DNA of 64,000 bases from Phycisphaera sp. Lineage in GTDB: Bacteria > Planctomycetota > Phycisphaerae > Phycisphaerales > SM1A02. The DNA lies in the NCBI GenBank assembly GCA_016124975.1, contig WGMP01000014.1, forward strand, positions 55,898 to 119,897, read 5' to 3'. This document shows, in pieces, positions 43,177 through 52,108 of this stretch (position 1 is the first letter of the stretch; each line of letters opens with the position of its first letter). The translations under genes were made by a program, and so were the position numbers. The notes beneath the pieces are model-generated. The model searched no databases. It had not been told where the DNA came from and saw only the letters and a program-made list of their open reading frames with translations.

Positions 43177-43497
43177 ATGCAACGGGTCTGCTTCACGCTC
43201 CAGGTCAAGCGCGACCGCCTCGCCGAGTACCGCGACAGCCACAAGGCCGTCTGGCCCGAGATGCTCGCCGCGCTCTCGCGTCACGGCTGGACGAACTACT
43301 CGATCTTCCTGCGCGACGACGGGCTGTTGATCGGCTACCTCGAGACGCCCGACTTCGCAAAGGCCATCGCAGGCATGCAGAGCGAGGAAGTGAACGCACG
43401 ATGGCAGTCGGCGATGGTCGGCTACTTCGAGACGCTTCCGGGCGCGCGCGCCGATACATCGATCGTGCCGCTCGCGGAGGTCTTCCATTTGGCGTGA
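43177..43497 (+). CDS. rhaM: L-rhamnose mutarotase
   Basis: 106 residues, a ferredoxin-like fold that interconverts alpha- and beta-L-rhamnose. CFTLQVKRDRLAEYRDSHKAVWPEM and GWTNYSIFLRDDGLLIGYLE are diagnostic. It has a GGGAGG ribosome site and lies 30 bp after the aldolase fusion, completing the pathway. Confidence 0.92.
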   Translation: MQRVCFTLQVKRDRLAEYRDSHKAVWPEMLAALSRHGWTNYSIFLRDDGLLIGYLETPDFAKAIAGMQSEEVNARWQSAMVGYFETLPGARADTSIVPLAEVFHLA

Positions 43498-43507
43498 GGG
43501 GTCGCGG

Positions 43508-43562
43508 GTGTTTGAGCGGTCGCGGCGTCTTTGAGCGGTCGCGGAGTCTTTGAGCAGTCGCG
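43508..43562. repeat. 19-bp tandem repeat, three copies
   Basis: The unit is based on GTCTTTGAGCGGTCGCG. It lies directly after rhaM and leads into the 40-bp repeat array. Confidence 0.7.
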
Positions 43563-43580
43563 CCTGCGGGCGCTCCCTTC

Positions 43581-43700
43581 GGTGCTGGCAGACGCGGTCG
43601 CGGCTGCGGGTGCTGCCTTTGGTGCTGGCAGACGCGGTCGCGGCTGCGGGTGCTGCCTTTGGTGCTGGCAGACGCGGTCGCGGCTGCGTGTGCTGCCTTC
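43581..43700. repeat. 40-bp tandem repeat, three copies
   Basis: Units at 43581, 43621 and 43661 each begin GGTGCTGGCAGACGCGGTCG. The first two are identical and the third has two changes. With the 19-bp repeats it fills the 243-bp gap between rhaM and the carbonic anhydrase gene. There is no spacer structure and no gene. Confidence 0.9.
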
Positions 43701-43740
43701 GGTGCTTGATCGCGCAGTTGGATCGCGGTCGAAGCGCCGC

Positions 43741-44358
43741 TCAGATCCTGACCGTCGGCTCGAGCGCGCGCACCGACTCCACCATCGGGGTCAGGTCCTG
43801 CAGCCGACCGTCTCCGACCTCGTAGATCCAGCCGTGCACCTTCACCTCGTGCGTCGCGGCATGCAGCACGGGCGATTCGCGCACATGCACGACCTGCACC
43901 GCCACATTCAGCTCGCAGAGGCGGTGGTTCTGCTCCACGGGCGTCGCGAAGCGCTCGAGGTCGTCCTTGTAGTGCTTGGCGATGTCGCGTACATGGCGGA
44001 TCCAGTGGTCGACGATGCGCCCTTCGCTTGGATTGAGCGCCGCGTTGATGCCGCCGCAGCCGTAGTGGCCGCAGACGATGATGTCTGTCACCTTCAGTAC
44101 GCGGAGCGCGTAGTCGAGGACTGAGAGGCAGTTGAGGTCGCTGTGCACCACGAGGTTCGCCACATTGCGGTGGACGAACACCTCTCCAGGCGGAAGGCCG
44201 ATGATCTCGTTTGCGGGCACGCGGCTGTCGGAGCAGCCGATCCAGAGATAGCGGGGCGTCTGCTGCGAGGCGAGGCCCTGGAAGAACCCCGGCTGCGCAT
44301 ATTCCATGCGGTCCGCCCACGCGCGGTTGTTGGCAAGGAGATGCGACAGATCGGACAT
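43741..44358 (-). CDS. can: beta-class carbonic anhydrase
   Basis: 205 residues. Zinc ligands Cys42 (GCSDSR), His98 and Cys101 (CGHYGCGG), plus the Asp44-Arg46 dyad. Interconverts CO2 and bicarbonate, supplying for example acetyl-CoA carboxylase. Length is normal. TAGCAT lies 6 nt before the ATG, consistent with a leaderless start. Confidence 0.95.
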   Translation of the reverse strand: MSDLSHLLANNRAWADRMEYAQPGFFQGLASQQTPRYLWIGCSDSRVPANEIIGLPPGEVFVHRNVANLVVHSDLNCLSVLDYALRVLKVTDIIVCGHYGCGGINAALNPSEGRIVDHWIRHVRDIAKHYKDDLERFATPVEQNHRLCELNVAVQVVHVRESPVLHAATHEVKVHGWIYEVGDGRLQDLTPMVESVRALEPTVRI

Positions 44359-44404
44359 CGCATCATGCTAACGGCCGCGGCGGGCCCCGTGCGGTTTCCG
44401 CGCG

Positions 44405-46315
44405 TCAGACGGGCTCGAGCGCGGGAACGGGCACATCGAGCGCGTCGGCCACCGATCGGACCACGAGGTACTCGTTCGAGTCGGCGCCGCCGTCGTGGAG
44501 CGCGGTCGCAGCGGAGGCCTCGAGCAGCCGCTCTCGATCGGTGAAGCGCAGCGAGGCGAGTCGCTCGACCGCCGCGTTCAGCGCATCGAGCGTGAGGCTC
44601 GGCTCGGGCGGCACGGGGCGCTCGGCGATGCCGAGCCTGCGGCATCCGCGCGCGAACGCAGACGCACGCTCGGAGGCTTCGTGCTCGCAGAGGGCGATCG
44701 CGGCCAGCACGACCCGCGCCTCGGCCTCCATCGCGAAGAGGCGCCCGCTTGCCTCGGCGGAACTCCTCGCGAAGCGCCGCTCCACATGTCGCTCGAGGCT
44801 CTTCGCAAGCGCCCACTCGCGGAGGTCGATCGAGCGGTCGCTGCGCATCACCTCGGCGAGGGTCTTGCGGAAGCGCGTGTAGCCCTGCCTCCCCAGCGTG
44901 ACGAGCGCGGGCGCGGCAAGATCGGCAAGCGCGAGCTGCGCGACGGGGGTCTGCTGCGCGAGCGCGTTCGCGAGCGTGTGGAAGTAGCGCGCGGCCTCTG
45001 GGTCGTCGCGCTCCACGATGCGCGTGCCGCCGCCGTCCGTGCCGCGACTCGCGATCAGATAGCAGATGCCGCGCGCTCCGCTCGCGCGGTGGACGGCGTC
45101 CGCGAGCTCGGGCGGAAGCGACTGGAGCCACGCGCCCGAGCGCGCGACCATCGCTGGCTCGAGCGTGCCCGCGAGTCCGACGGCCTGCACCGCGGGCCGA
45201 GGCGGGAGGGGCGGCGGTCCGCCTGCGAACCCGGCCTCTCCGGCACGGCTTCCCGTCGCGCGCGCGCGCGCGGGCCGTGCGGCTGCGGCGGACGACGGAC
45301 GCGCGGCTTCGGCCGCGCCCGCCTTCACGGCGCCCATCGCCACGATGCGGCGGATCCGCTCGTCGATCGGCGGGTGCGTCGCGAAGAGCGTGTTCAGCGA
45401 GCTTGCGAAGAAGAAGTGGTTGAGCTCGCTCGCGGCGCGGCTCTCGACGCGCGCGGAGTAGTGGTCGCGGATCTTGGCGAGCGCCCCAGCGATGCCGTCC
45501 GGGTTGCGCGTGTACTGGACCGCCGCCGCATCCGCGAGGAACTCGCGCTGCCTGCTGATCGCGGCCTGGATGAGTCGCCCGAAGAACATGCCGATCGAGC
45601 CGATGCCCCAGACGGCGAGACCGAGCACCAGGATGCCGAGCCCGATCGCGGGCCCCGGATTGTTGCGTCCGCCGCCCGACGAGCGCGCGATCGTCGGGCC
45701 GATGAAGCGGAACATGACATAGCCGAGGATGCCGACCGCCATGATGCCCGCGATCACCGCGGTGGTGCGCGCGTTGATGCGCGTGTCGCCGTGGAAGATG
45801 TGGCTGTACTCGTGCGCGACCACGCCCTGCAGCTCGTCGCGGGAGAGAAGCTCCATGCATCCGCGCGTCACGCCGATCACGGAGCGGCTCGGGTCGGGGC
45901 CCGCCGCGAAGGCGTTCACCGAGCGGTCCTCCATCAGATAGACGGGCGGCACGGGCACGCCGCTTGCGATCGACATCTCCTCGACGATGTTGAGGAGCTG
46001 GCGCTCGCTCGCGTCGCGCGTCGTGGGCTCGATGCGACGCCCGCCGAGCATCTCCGCGATCTTCTCGCCGCCCATCGAGAGCTGCGCCAGCTTCACGAGC
46101 GTGACGATGCCGACGATGCCGCCGACCACGACGAAGACGCCGATCGGAAGCACGGGATTCGTCCACACGGAAGGGCCCTGCGAGCCCGAGAGAAGCGCCG
46201 CCAACACCGCCCACAGCGACACCATCGTGCCCAGCACGCCCGCGACGAAGAGGAGCACCAGGCGCCCCGTCTGGCGTCGCGCGCGGTCCTGGCTCGTGAA
46301 GAAGTCGGTCGACAT
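44405..46315 (-). CDS. M48 family metallopeptidase (HtpX-like) with C-terminal extension
   Basis: 636 residues. Two N-terminal membrane helices (about 18-42, 56-78), zinc motif HEYSH at 168-172, further helices at about 185-205 and 220-245, and the third ligand region REFLADAAAVQYTR. From about 320 on, a long Ala-rich cytosolic extension is unlike HtpX. It has a GAGGGAG ribosome site and lies 44 bp after lemA. LemA plus M48 is a recurrent pair, probably in membrane protein quality control. Confidence 0.9.
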   Translation of the reverse strand: MSTDFFTSQDRARRQTGRLVLLFVAGVLGTMVSLWAVLAALLSGSQGPSVWTNPVLPIGVFVVVGGIVGIVTLVKLAQLSMGGEKIAEMLGGRRIEPTTRDASERQLLNIVEEMSIASGVPVPPVYLMEDRSVNAFAAGPDPSRSVIGVTRGCMELLSRDELQGVVAHEYSHIFHGDTRINARTTAVIAGIMAVGILGYVMFRFIGPTIARSSGGGRNNPGPAIGLGILVLGLAVWGIGSIGMFFGRLIQAAISRQREFLADAAAVQYTRNPDGIAGALAKIRDHYSARVESRAASELNHFFFASSLNTLFATHPPIDERIRRIVAMGAVKAGAAEAARPSSAAAARPARARATGSRAGEAGFAGGPPPLPPRPAVQAVGLAGTLEPAMVARSGAWLQSLPPELADAVHRASGARGICYLIASRGTDGGGTRIVERDDPEAARYFHTLANALAQQTPVAQLALADLAAPALVTLGRQGYTRFRKTLAEVMRSDRSIDLREWALAKSLERHVERRFARSSAEASGRLFAMEAEARVVLAAIALCEHEASERASAFARGCRRLGIAERPVPPEPSLTLDALNAAVERLASLRFTDRERLLEASAATALHDGGADSNEYLVVRSVADALDVPVPALEPV

Positions 46316-46359
46316 CGGTCTCCCTCGGCGAAGACGCTCGCCTCCATGCGGTCACACGG

Positions 46360-46980
46360 TCAGAACTTCACCGCCACGGCGGCGCGCTCGGCGCCCGCGG
46401 CCTCGAAGAGCCCCATCTCGCGGATCCCGAAGGCGTTCGCGACGATGTTCGACGGAAACACCACGATCGACTCGTTGAGTCGCATCACGGCGTCGTTGTA
46501 GCCCTGGCGCGCGAAGGCGATCCTGTTCTCCGTGCTGGCGAGCTCCTCCTGGAGCTGGAGCGCGTTCTGGTTCGCCTTCAGCTCGGGATACGCCTCGACG
46601 AGCCCGATCAGGCGGTGGAGCGCGCCGTCGAGCGCGCCAGACGCGTTCGCAAGCGCGGCCATCGACGCGAGGCCCATCGCGCCGCCCTCGACCACGCCGA
46701 GCGCGCTCGCGGCCTGCGCGCGCGCACGCGTCACGGCCTCGAGCGTCTCGCGCTCGTGCGCCATGTATCCCTTCACGGTCTCGACGAGGTTCGGGATCAG
46801 GTCGTGGCGGCGCTTGAGCTGCACATCGATCTGGCTGAAGGCGTTCTGCGCGCGCACCTTCGCGCGCCGCAGGCCGTTGTAGGTCGCGATCAACCAGATC
46901 AGCGCGCCGAGGACGAATCCTCCGACGAGCGCGAGCGCGACCATTCCCGTGCTGGCGAGAAGAAGCGGGGCCCCATGCAT
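46360..46980 (-). CDS. lemA: LemA family protein
   Basis: 206 residues. One N-terminal membrane helix is followed by the LemA helical core (YNGLRRAKVRAQNAFSQIDVQLKRRHDLIPNLVETVKGY and the final RLNESIVVFPSNIVANAFGI). Topology outside-in. ATG 46980 is chosen over 46998 because TACAAT lies 7 nt upstream. It is the promoter-proximal gene of an operon with the M48 peptidase. Confidence 0.9.
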   Translation of the reverse strand: MHGAPLLLASTGMVALALVGGFVLGALIWLIATYNGLRRAKVRAQNAFSQIDVQLKRRHDLIPNLVETVKGYMAHERETLEAVTRARAQAASALGVVEGGAMGLASMAALANASGALDGALHRLIGLVEAYPELKANQNALQLQEELASTENRIAFARQGYNDAVMRLNESIVVFPSNIVANAFGIREMGLFEAAGAERAAVAVKF

Positions 46981-47086
46981 GGCGGCGATTGTAGTCATTG
47001 CGGGGCGCCGCTTTCGGCGTGGTCGCCGCGTGGTTTCGCGGCGGCCATGCCCCGCCGTAGGGCGATCAATCCTCGCCGTAGGGCGA

Positions 47087-48571
47087 TCACTCCTCGCCAA
47101 GCGGCTGCCACTTGCCGAGCAGCGCCCTGCTCCGCGCGCGGCGGATCTGCGTGCGCGCGAGGAGATCCTCGATGAAGGAGACCGTGTCGACCATGAAGGG
47201 GCCGATCCCGAGCATGATCGCGTCGGCGCGCGCCGCGTCGGCGGCGTCGGTCACCTCGCCGCGCGTGGGGAAGCCGTGCTCGGTCATCGACTCGAGCACT
47301 TGCGTCGCCCAGATCACGGGCACATGCGCGGCCTCGCACACCGCGAGGATCTCGTCCTGCGCCTCGGGAAGGTGCTCGAAGCCGATCTCGACGCCGAGGT
47401 CGCCGCGCGCGAGCATCACGCCGCAGGGCGGGCTCTTCATCAGCTCGAGCAGGATCTCTGGCAGCGCGCGGCACGCCTGCGGCGTCTCGATCTTGGCGAC
47501 CACGCCGATCGAGCGGTGCGTGCGCTCGCGGATGGCGCGGTGAAGGTCCGCGATGTCGCGGGGGCTGCGCACGAAGCTCATCGCCACGATGTCGACGCGC
47601 TCGACCACGAAGTCGAGCGTCTTGAGGTCCTCGTCGGTGAGCGCGGGGATCGGCATGTCCGTGTCGGGCACATTCACGCCCTTGCGGTCCTTCAGGCTCC
47701 ATGCGCCCGCCCGCACCGCCTCGATCTCGACAGAGACCTCGCCGTGCGCGCGGTCGACCGCGATGCAGCGCGCGCGGATGTTGCCGTCGTCGAAGAGGAC
47801 GCGGTGCCCGACCTCGACATGCTCGACGACCTCTCGCGGCCGCACGGCGACCCGCGGCGCGCCGACGAGCTTCCCCGCGCCGTCGCGCAGCCCGTCGACC
47901 GATGCGTTGTCGGCCGCGTGCAGCACGAGGCGGTCGCCTGCGACGAGCGCGATCGGGCCCGTCGCGCAGACCCCCGTGCGCACCTTCGGCCCCGCGAGGT
48001 CGACGCACACGGGGATGCGGCGGCCCGCGGCGGCCGACGCCGTGCGCAGCGCGTCGATCGACGCCTGCCACTGCGCGGGGTCGCCATGCGAGGCGTTGAT
48101 GCGCGCGACATCCATGCCCGCGTCGATCAGCGAGCGGAGGAACGGCGCGTTGCCCGCCGCCCACGGCGGAATGGTGACGACGATGCGCGTCATGTGCGGC
48201 ATCGGCGTCTCGAGGAGCTCGGTCGCGTGGCGCGCGAGGAGATCGGGCCCGTCGTCGATCGAGAACGCCGCGCGCGCGGGCTCGCTCGCCACGCCCGAGA
48301 TCGCCGCGAGCGCGCGCTCGACGGCGTCGAGCGTCGCCATCACATGCGCCTCGCGTCGCGCGAGCGAGCTGAGGCCGTGCCGCACGAGCTCGCCCTGGAG
48401 CGCCACATGCCCCGTCGCGCGCAGCGCGAGGTAGTGCGCGAGGTTCGCCGCGCTGCGCCTCTGCGACACGGGCACCGCGGCGATCGCGGCGGCACGCGCG
48501 GCTTCCTGCGCGGAGGCCTGCTCGCGCAGGTCGCGCACGGACGACAGGAGTTCGTTCGGGTTCATCGCCAT
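47087..48571 (-). CDS. pyk: pyruvate kinase, long-form without the C-terminal domain
   Basis: 494 residues. An unusual N-terminal region (about 1-125, NLAHYLALRATGHVALQGELVRHGLSSLARREAHV) precedes the barrel. Barrel motifs are intact: ARINASHGD, VDLAGPKVRTG, SFVRSP, catalytic Lys in AKIETPQA, MLARGDLGVEIG and WATQVLESMTEHGFPTRGEVTDAA. The allosteric C-terminal domain is absent. It converts phosphoenolpyruvate and ADP to pyruvate and ATP, and may be unregulated by the usual effectors. ATG 48571 has a GAGGAG 8 nt upstream. Confidence 0.88.
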   Translation of the reverse strand: MAMNPNELLSSVRDLREQASAQEAARAAAIAAVPVSQRRSAANLAHYLALRATGHVALQGELVRHGLSSLARREAHVMATLDAVERALAAISGVASEPARAAFSIDDGPDLLARHATELLETPMPHMTRIVVTIPPWAAGNAPFLRSLIDAGMDVARINASHGDPAQWQASIDALRTASAAAGRRIPVCVDLAGPKVRTGVCATGPIALVAGDRLVLHAADNASVDGLRDGAGKLVGAPRVAVRPREVVEHVEVGHRVLFDDGNIRARCIAVDRAHGEVSVEIEAVRAGAWSLKDRKGVNVPDTDMPIPALTDEDLKTLDFVVERVDIVAMSFVRSPRDIADLHRAIRERTHRSIGVVAKIETPQACRALPEILLELMKSPPCGVMLARGDLGVEIGFEHLPEAQDEILAVCEAAHVPVIWATQVLESMTEHGFPTRGEVTDAADAARADAIMLGIGPFMVDTVSFIEDLLARTQIRRARSRALLGKWQPLGEE

Positions 48572-48622
48572 GGCTTCGACTCCTCGTGTTCGGCCTCATC
48601 CCTCCCGGATCGATGCACGCCG

Positions 48623-50209
48623 TCACGCGAACGGCAGCGTCGAGAGCTCGACCTCGGGAAGTCGCTTCTGGAAGTTGCGGATCGACCACTCGTCGCTGAA
48701 GAAGATCACCGCGCGGCCCGCGGCGTCGACGCCGTGCGTCGAGTCGGAGAGAAGATCGGGCATCCATCCCTCGGGTGCGCCGTTCTTCCGCCACCAGCGC
48801 ACATGCTGCCATCGCGCCTTCTCGAGCCGCGACTCGGCGCCGTACTCGCTCTTCAGGCGATACTGCACCACCTCGAACTGGAGCGGGCCGACCGCGGCGA
48901 GGATCGGCGTCTTCACCTGCCCGACGCCGATCTCCATCTGCTGCACGACGCCTTCCTTCAGCAGCTGGTCGACGCCAAGGCGGTACTTCTTCGAGTTGCC
49001 CGGCTGCGGGTTCGTGAGATACGCGAACACCTCGGGCGGGAACTGCGGGATCTCGTCGAAGCGGATCGTGCGGTCCTCGGAGAGCGTGTCGCCGATCTGC
49101 AGGATGTCGTGGCCGATGATGCCGATCACGTCGCCCGCCTCGCCTTCCTCGACGGTCTCGCGCTCCTGGCCGAACAGCTTCTGCGCGCTCGACAGGCGGA
49201 TCTTCTTGCCGCTCTGGACATGCACGACGCTCATCTCGCGCTCGAATCTGCCGCTCACCACGCGGATGAACGCGATGCGGTCGCGGTGCTTCGGGTCCAT
49301 GTTGGCCTGGATCTTGAAGACGAAGCCGCTGAAGACGGGGTCCTTCGGCTCGATGATCCGCTCGCCCGAGCGACGCGCGCCCGGATCGGCCGAATGCTCG
49401 AGGAATCCGTTCAGCAGGAGCTCGACGCCGAAGTTGTTCGCGGCGCTGCCGAAGTAGACGGGCGTGATCTCGCCCGCGAGGATGCGCACGCGGTCGAACT
49501 CAGCGCCAGCGCCCTCGAGCATCTCGAGCTCGTCGCGGCCCTGGCGGTACACGTCGGCGTCGATGCGCGAGACGAGTCCAGGGTCGTCGAGACCCATCAC
49601 CTGGACGGGCGCCTCGCGCATGCCGCCCTTGGTGCGCTCGAAGAGATGCAGCTTCTTCTCGAGCCGGTCGTAGACGCCGCGGAACTCGGGGCCGTTGCCG
49701 AACGGCCAGTTCACGGGGAACGCGCCGATCCCGAGCACGCTCTCGAGCTCGTCGAGGAGCGCGATCGGGTCCTTCGTCGGCCGGTCGCACTTGTTCATGA
49801 AGGTGAAGATCGGCACGCCGCGGCGGCGGCAGACCTCGAAGAGCTTGCGCGTCTGCGGCTCGATGCCCTTGCCTGCGTCGATCACCATCACCGCCGCGTC
49901 GACCGCGGTCAGCACGCGGTAGGTGTCCTCGCTGAAGTCCTTGTGTCCAGGAGTGTCGAGCAGGTTGACACGATAGCCGTGGTAGTCGAACTGCAGCACC
50001 GTCGACGAGATCGAGATGCCGCGCTGCTTCTCGAGCTCCATCCAGTCGGACGCGGTCGAGCGCTGCTCCTTGCGCGCGGTCACCGAACCCGCCAGCGCGA
50101 TCGCGCCGCCGTAGAGAAGGAACTTCTCGGTGAGGGTCGTCTTGCCCGCGTCCGGGTGCGAGATGATCGCGAAGGTGCGGCGGGGGAGATGCGCGGAGGA
50201 CTGGGACAT
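48623..50209 (-). CDS. prfC: peptide chain release factor 3
   Basis: 528 residues, a translational GTPase that recycles RF1/RF2. G1 SHPDAGKTTLTEK, G3 DTPGHKDFSEDTYR, G4 NKCDR. KEQRSTASDWMELEKQRGISISS covers switch I, and the C-terminal RF3 domain ends VELSTLPFA. Length is normal. ATG 50209 starts MSQSSAHLPRRTFAIISH; no clear ribosome site is visible. It is divergent from the amylase gene. Confidence 0.95.
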   Translation of the reverse strand: MSQSSAHLPRRTFAIISHPDAGKTTLTEKFLLYGGAIALAGSVTARKEQRSTASDWMELEKQRGISISSTVLQFDYHGYRVNLLDTPGHKDFSEDTYRVLTAVDAAVMVIDAGKGIEPQTRKLFEVCRRRGVPIFTFMNKCDRPTKDPIALLDELESVLGIGAFPVNWPFGNGPEFRGVYDRLEKKLHLFERTKGGMREAPVQVMGLDDPGLVSRIDADVYRQGRDELEMLEGAGAEFDRVRILAGEITPVYFGSAANNFGVELLLNGFLEHSADPGARRSGERIIEPKDPVFSGFVFKIQANMDPKHRDRIAFIRVVSGRFEREMSVVHVQSGKKIRLSSAQKLFGQERETVEEGEAGDVIGIIGHDILQIGDTLSEDRTIRFDEIPQFPPEVFAYLTNPQPGNSKKYRLGVDQLLKEGVVQQMEIGVGQVKTPILAAVGPLQFEVVQYRLKSEYGAESRLEKARWQHVRWWRKNGAPEGWMPDLLSDSTHGVDAAGRAVIFFSDEWSIRNFQKRLPEVELSTLPFA

Positions 50210-50339
50210 CGGGTGGGGCTTGGGCTTCGGCTTTCGCGCGGCGCATGGGCCGGGCAGGCGGAGGATGGGCCCGCCGCGCGGAGGAATCCGCAAGGATAGG
50301 GCGGACACCGCCGTCCTGCCCGCCGCTATCCTCCCGCCC

Positions 50340-51869
50340 GTGTTCACGACCCGTTCGATCGAGATGGCGGACCGCATCGAGGCGCGCGAGGCCGACTGGC
50401 GCGCGGGGGCGGTCGTCTACCAAGTGTTCGTCGACCGCTTCGCGCCGAGCGCCGACCTCGACGCAAAGCGCGGGCTCTATCCCGCGCCGAAGTCGCTGCG
50501 CGCATGGCACGAGACGCCCGCGAAGGGGCACTTCGTCGACAGCGCGGGCGTCTGGAGCCATGAGATCGACTTCTGGGGCGGCGACCTCGCGAGCCTGCGC
50601 GCGAGGCTCCCGCATCTCGAGGCCATCTCCGCCGATGTCCTCTATCTGAACCCGATCCATCTCGCCTACACGAACCACAAGTACGACGCGGCCGACTATC
50701 TCGAGGTGAGCCCCGAGTACGGCACGCGCGCGGACCTCAGGCTTCTCATCGGCGACGCGCACGCGCGCGGCCTCAAGGTCGTGCTCGACGGCGTCTTCAA
50801 CCATGTCGGCAGGCGCCACAAGGCCTTCGAGGAGGCGATGCGCGACCCAATGAGCCCGTACCGCTCGTGGTTCTTCATCGGACCCGAGTATCCGAACGGA
50901 TACAGGGGCTGGGCCGATGTGGCGAACCTGCCCGACCTGCATGTCGAGCGCGACGAGGTGCGCGCGCATCTCTGGCTCGACCATGGCAGCGCCGTGCGCT
51001 CGTACCTGCGCGACGGAATCGACGGCTGGCGGCTCGATGTGGCGAGCGACCTCGGCCCGCACTTCTGCCGCGAGCTCACGCAGGCCGCGCACCACGAGAA
51101 GCCCGGTTCGTGCATCGTCGGCGAGATCTGGAACGCACCCGCGGGCTGGGACCGCGCGCTCGACGGCATCCTCAACATGCACGCGCGCTCGATCATCCTC
51201 GACTACTGCCGCGGCCGCGCCGATGGGCACCTCACGGGCGAGCGCCTCGAGGGCATGGTCGAGGACGCGGGCATCGAGTTCATCCTCCGCTGCTGGACCA
51301 CGCTCGAGAACCATGACACCGAGCGCCTCGCCCACCTCGTGCCCGACGAGGCCGCGCGCCGCATCGCGCACACGCTGCAGGCGACGCTTCCAGGCTGCCC
51401 GAACCTCTACTACGGGCAGGAGGTCGGCATGTCCGCGGGCGCGGACCCCGACAACCGTGCGCCGATGCGCTGGGATCTCGTCCACGACGCCCATCCCGAG
51501 TGGGCCTTCGTGCGCGGCCTCTACGCGGCGCGCCGCTCGATGCGCGCGATCGCGAAGGGCGATGTCACCTTCCTCCGCGGCCGAAGGCTGCTCGCGTTCC
51601 TGCGGACGAACGACCATGTGCTCGACACCGTGCTCGTCGCGTGCAACATGGAGGACCACGAGGTCGAGGAGTCGATCTCGGTCCGCGACGGGCGCCTCAT
51701 GGCGGGAACCGTGTTCAAGGATGCGCTCGCCTTCGACAGGCCCGACGCGATGCAGGCGCATGTCCACATGGGCTTCGTGACCTTGAAGCTGCCGCCGCGG
51801 AGCGCGCGCGTCTTCCGCATGGTGTTGCCGCCCGCGGGCCAGCACTCGCCCTACAAGCGGATGGCATGA
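50340..51869 (+). CDS. GH13 alpha-amylase family protein (neopullulanase/cyclomaltodextrinase-like)
   Basis: 509 residues. The barrel starts at VVYQVFVDRFAPSADLDAK. Catalytic residues are Asp233 (DGWRLDVASD), Glu262 (GEIWN) and Asp326 (ENHDTER), with DGVFNHVG and YYGQEVGMS as further family blocks. It has no signal peptide and no N-terminal starch-binding domain, so it probably acts in the cytoplasm on maltodextrins. GTG 50340 has TATCCT 7 nt upstream; ATG 50364 is the alternative. Confidence 0.9.
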   Translation: MFTTRSIEMADRIEAREADWRAGAVVYQVFVDRFAPSADLDAKRGLYPAPKSLRAWHETPAKGHFVDSAGVWSHEIDFWGGDLASLRARLPHLEAISADVLYLNPIHLAYTNHKYDAADYLEVSPEYGTRADLRLLIGDAHARGLKVVLDGVFNHVGRRHKAFEEAMRDPMSPYRSWFFIGPEYPNGYRGWADVANLPDLHVERDEVRAHLWLDHGSAVRSYLRDGIDGWRLDVASDLGPHFCRELTQAAHHEKPGSCIVGEIWNAPAGWDRALDGILNMHARSIILDYCRGRADGHLTGERLEGMVEDAGIEFILRCWTTLENHDTERLAHLVPDEAARRIAHTLQATLPGCPNLYYGQEVGMSAGADPDNRAPMRWDLVHDAHPEWAFVRGLYAARRSMRAIAKGDVTFLRGRRLLAFLRTNDHVLDTVLVACNMEDHEVEESISVRDGRLMAGTVFKDALAFDRPDAMQAHVHMGFVTLKLPPRSARVFRMVLPPAGQHSPYKRMA

Positions 51870-51896
51870 GTGTGTACTGCGCGGGCGGGTTTTGAG

Positions 51897-52048
51897 TTTC
51901 TCACGGAGGCACGGAGGCACGGAGGGAGAGAAGCGCGGCGTCCATGATTGGAGCCGAGTCGCGCGAGCCCATTCGTGCCTTCTTCCTCGTCTCTCAAACA
52001 GAACCCCATCGGGCCCTCTCCACTGTGCCTCCGTGCCTCCGTGAGAAA
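51897..52048. repeat. 152-bp MITE-like element with 24-bp perfect terminal inverted repeats
   Basis: The ends at 51897-51920 and 52025-52048 are perfect inverted copies (each starts TTTCTCACGGAGGCACGGAG). Between them lie about 100 bp without a gene. No flanking target duplication is obvious. It fills most of the 239-bp gap between the amylase and the cupin gene. Confidence 0.75.
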
Positions 52049-52108
52049 ATCCGCCCCCGCCAGCAGCGCTACACGCAAGCACGCCCAGAAGCCGCCATAC
52101 TGCGCCGA

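Noticed and set aside
43581..43700. CRISPR-like 40-bp repeat
   Set aside because: The copies are directly adjacent without spacers.
43531..44124. 197-residue plus-strand reading frame over the 40-bp repeats
   Set aside because: The repetitive part merely translates the minisatellite, and the rest is antisense to the carbonic anhydrase gene.
46949..50299. 1116-residue plus-strand reading frame
   Set aside because: It is antisense to pyruvate kinase and RF3, both full-length and well supported.
49500..52082. 860-residue minus-strand reading frame across prfC and the amylase
   Set aside because: It is antisense to the amylase gene and out of frame with prfC, with low-complexity Arg/Ala/His content typical of high-GC shadows.
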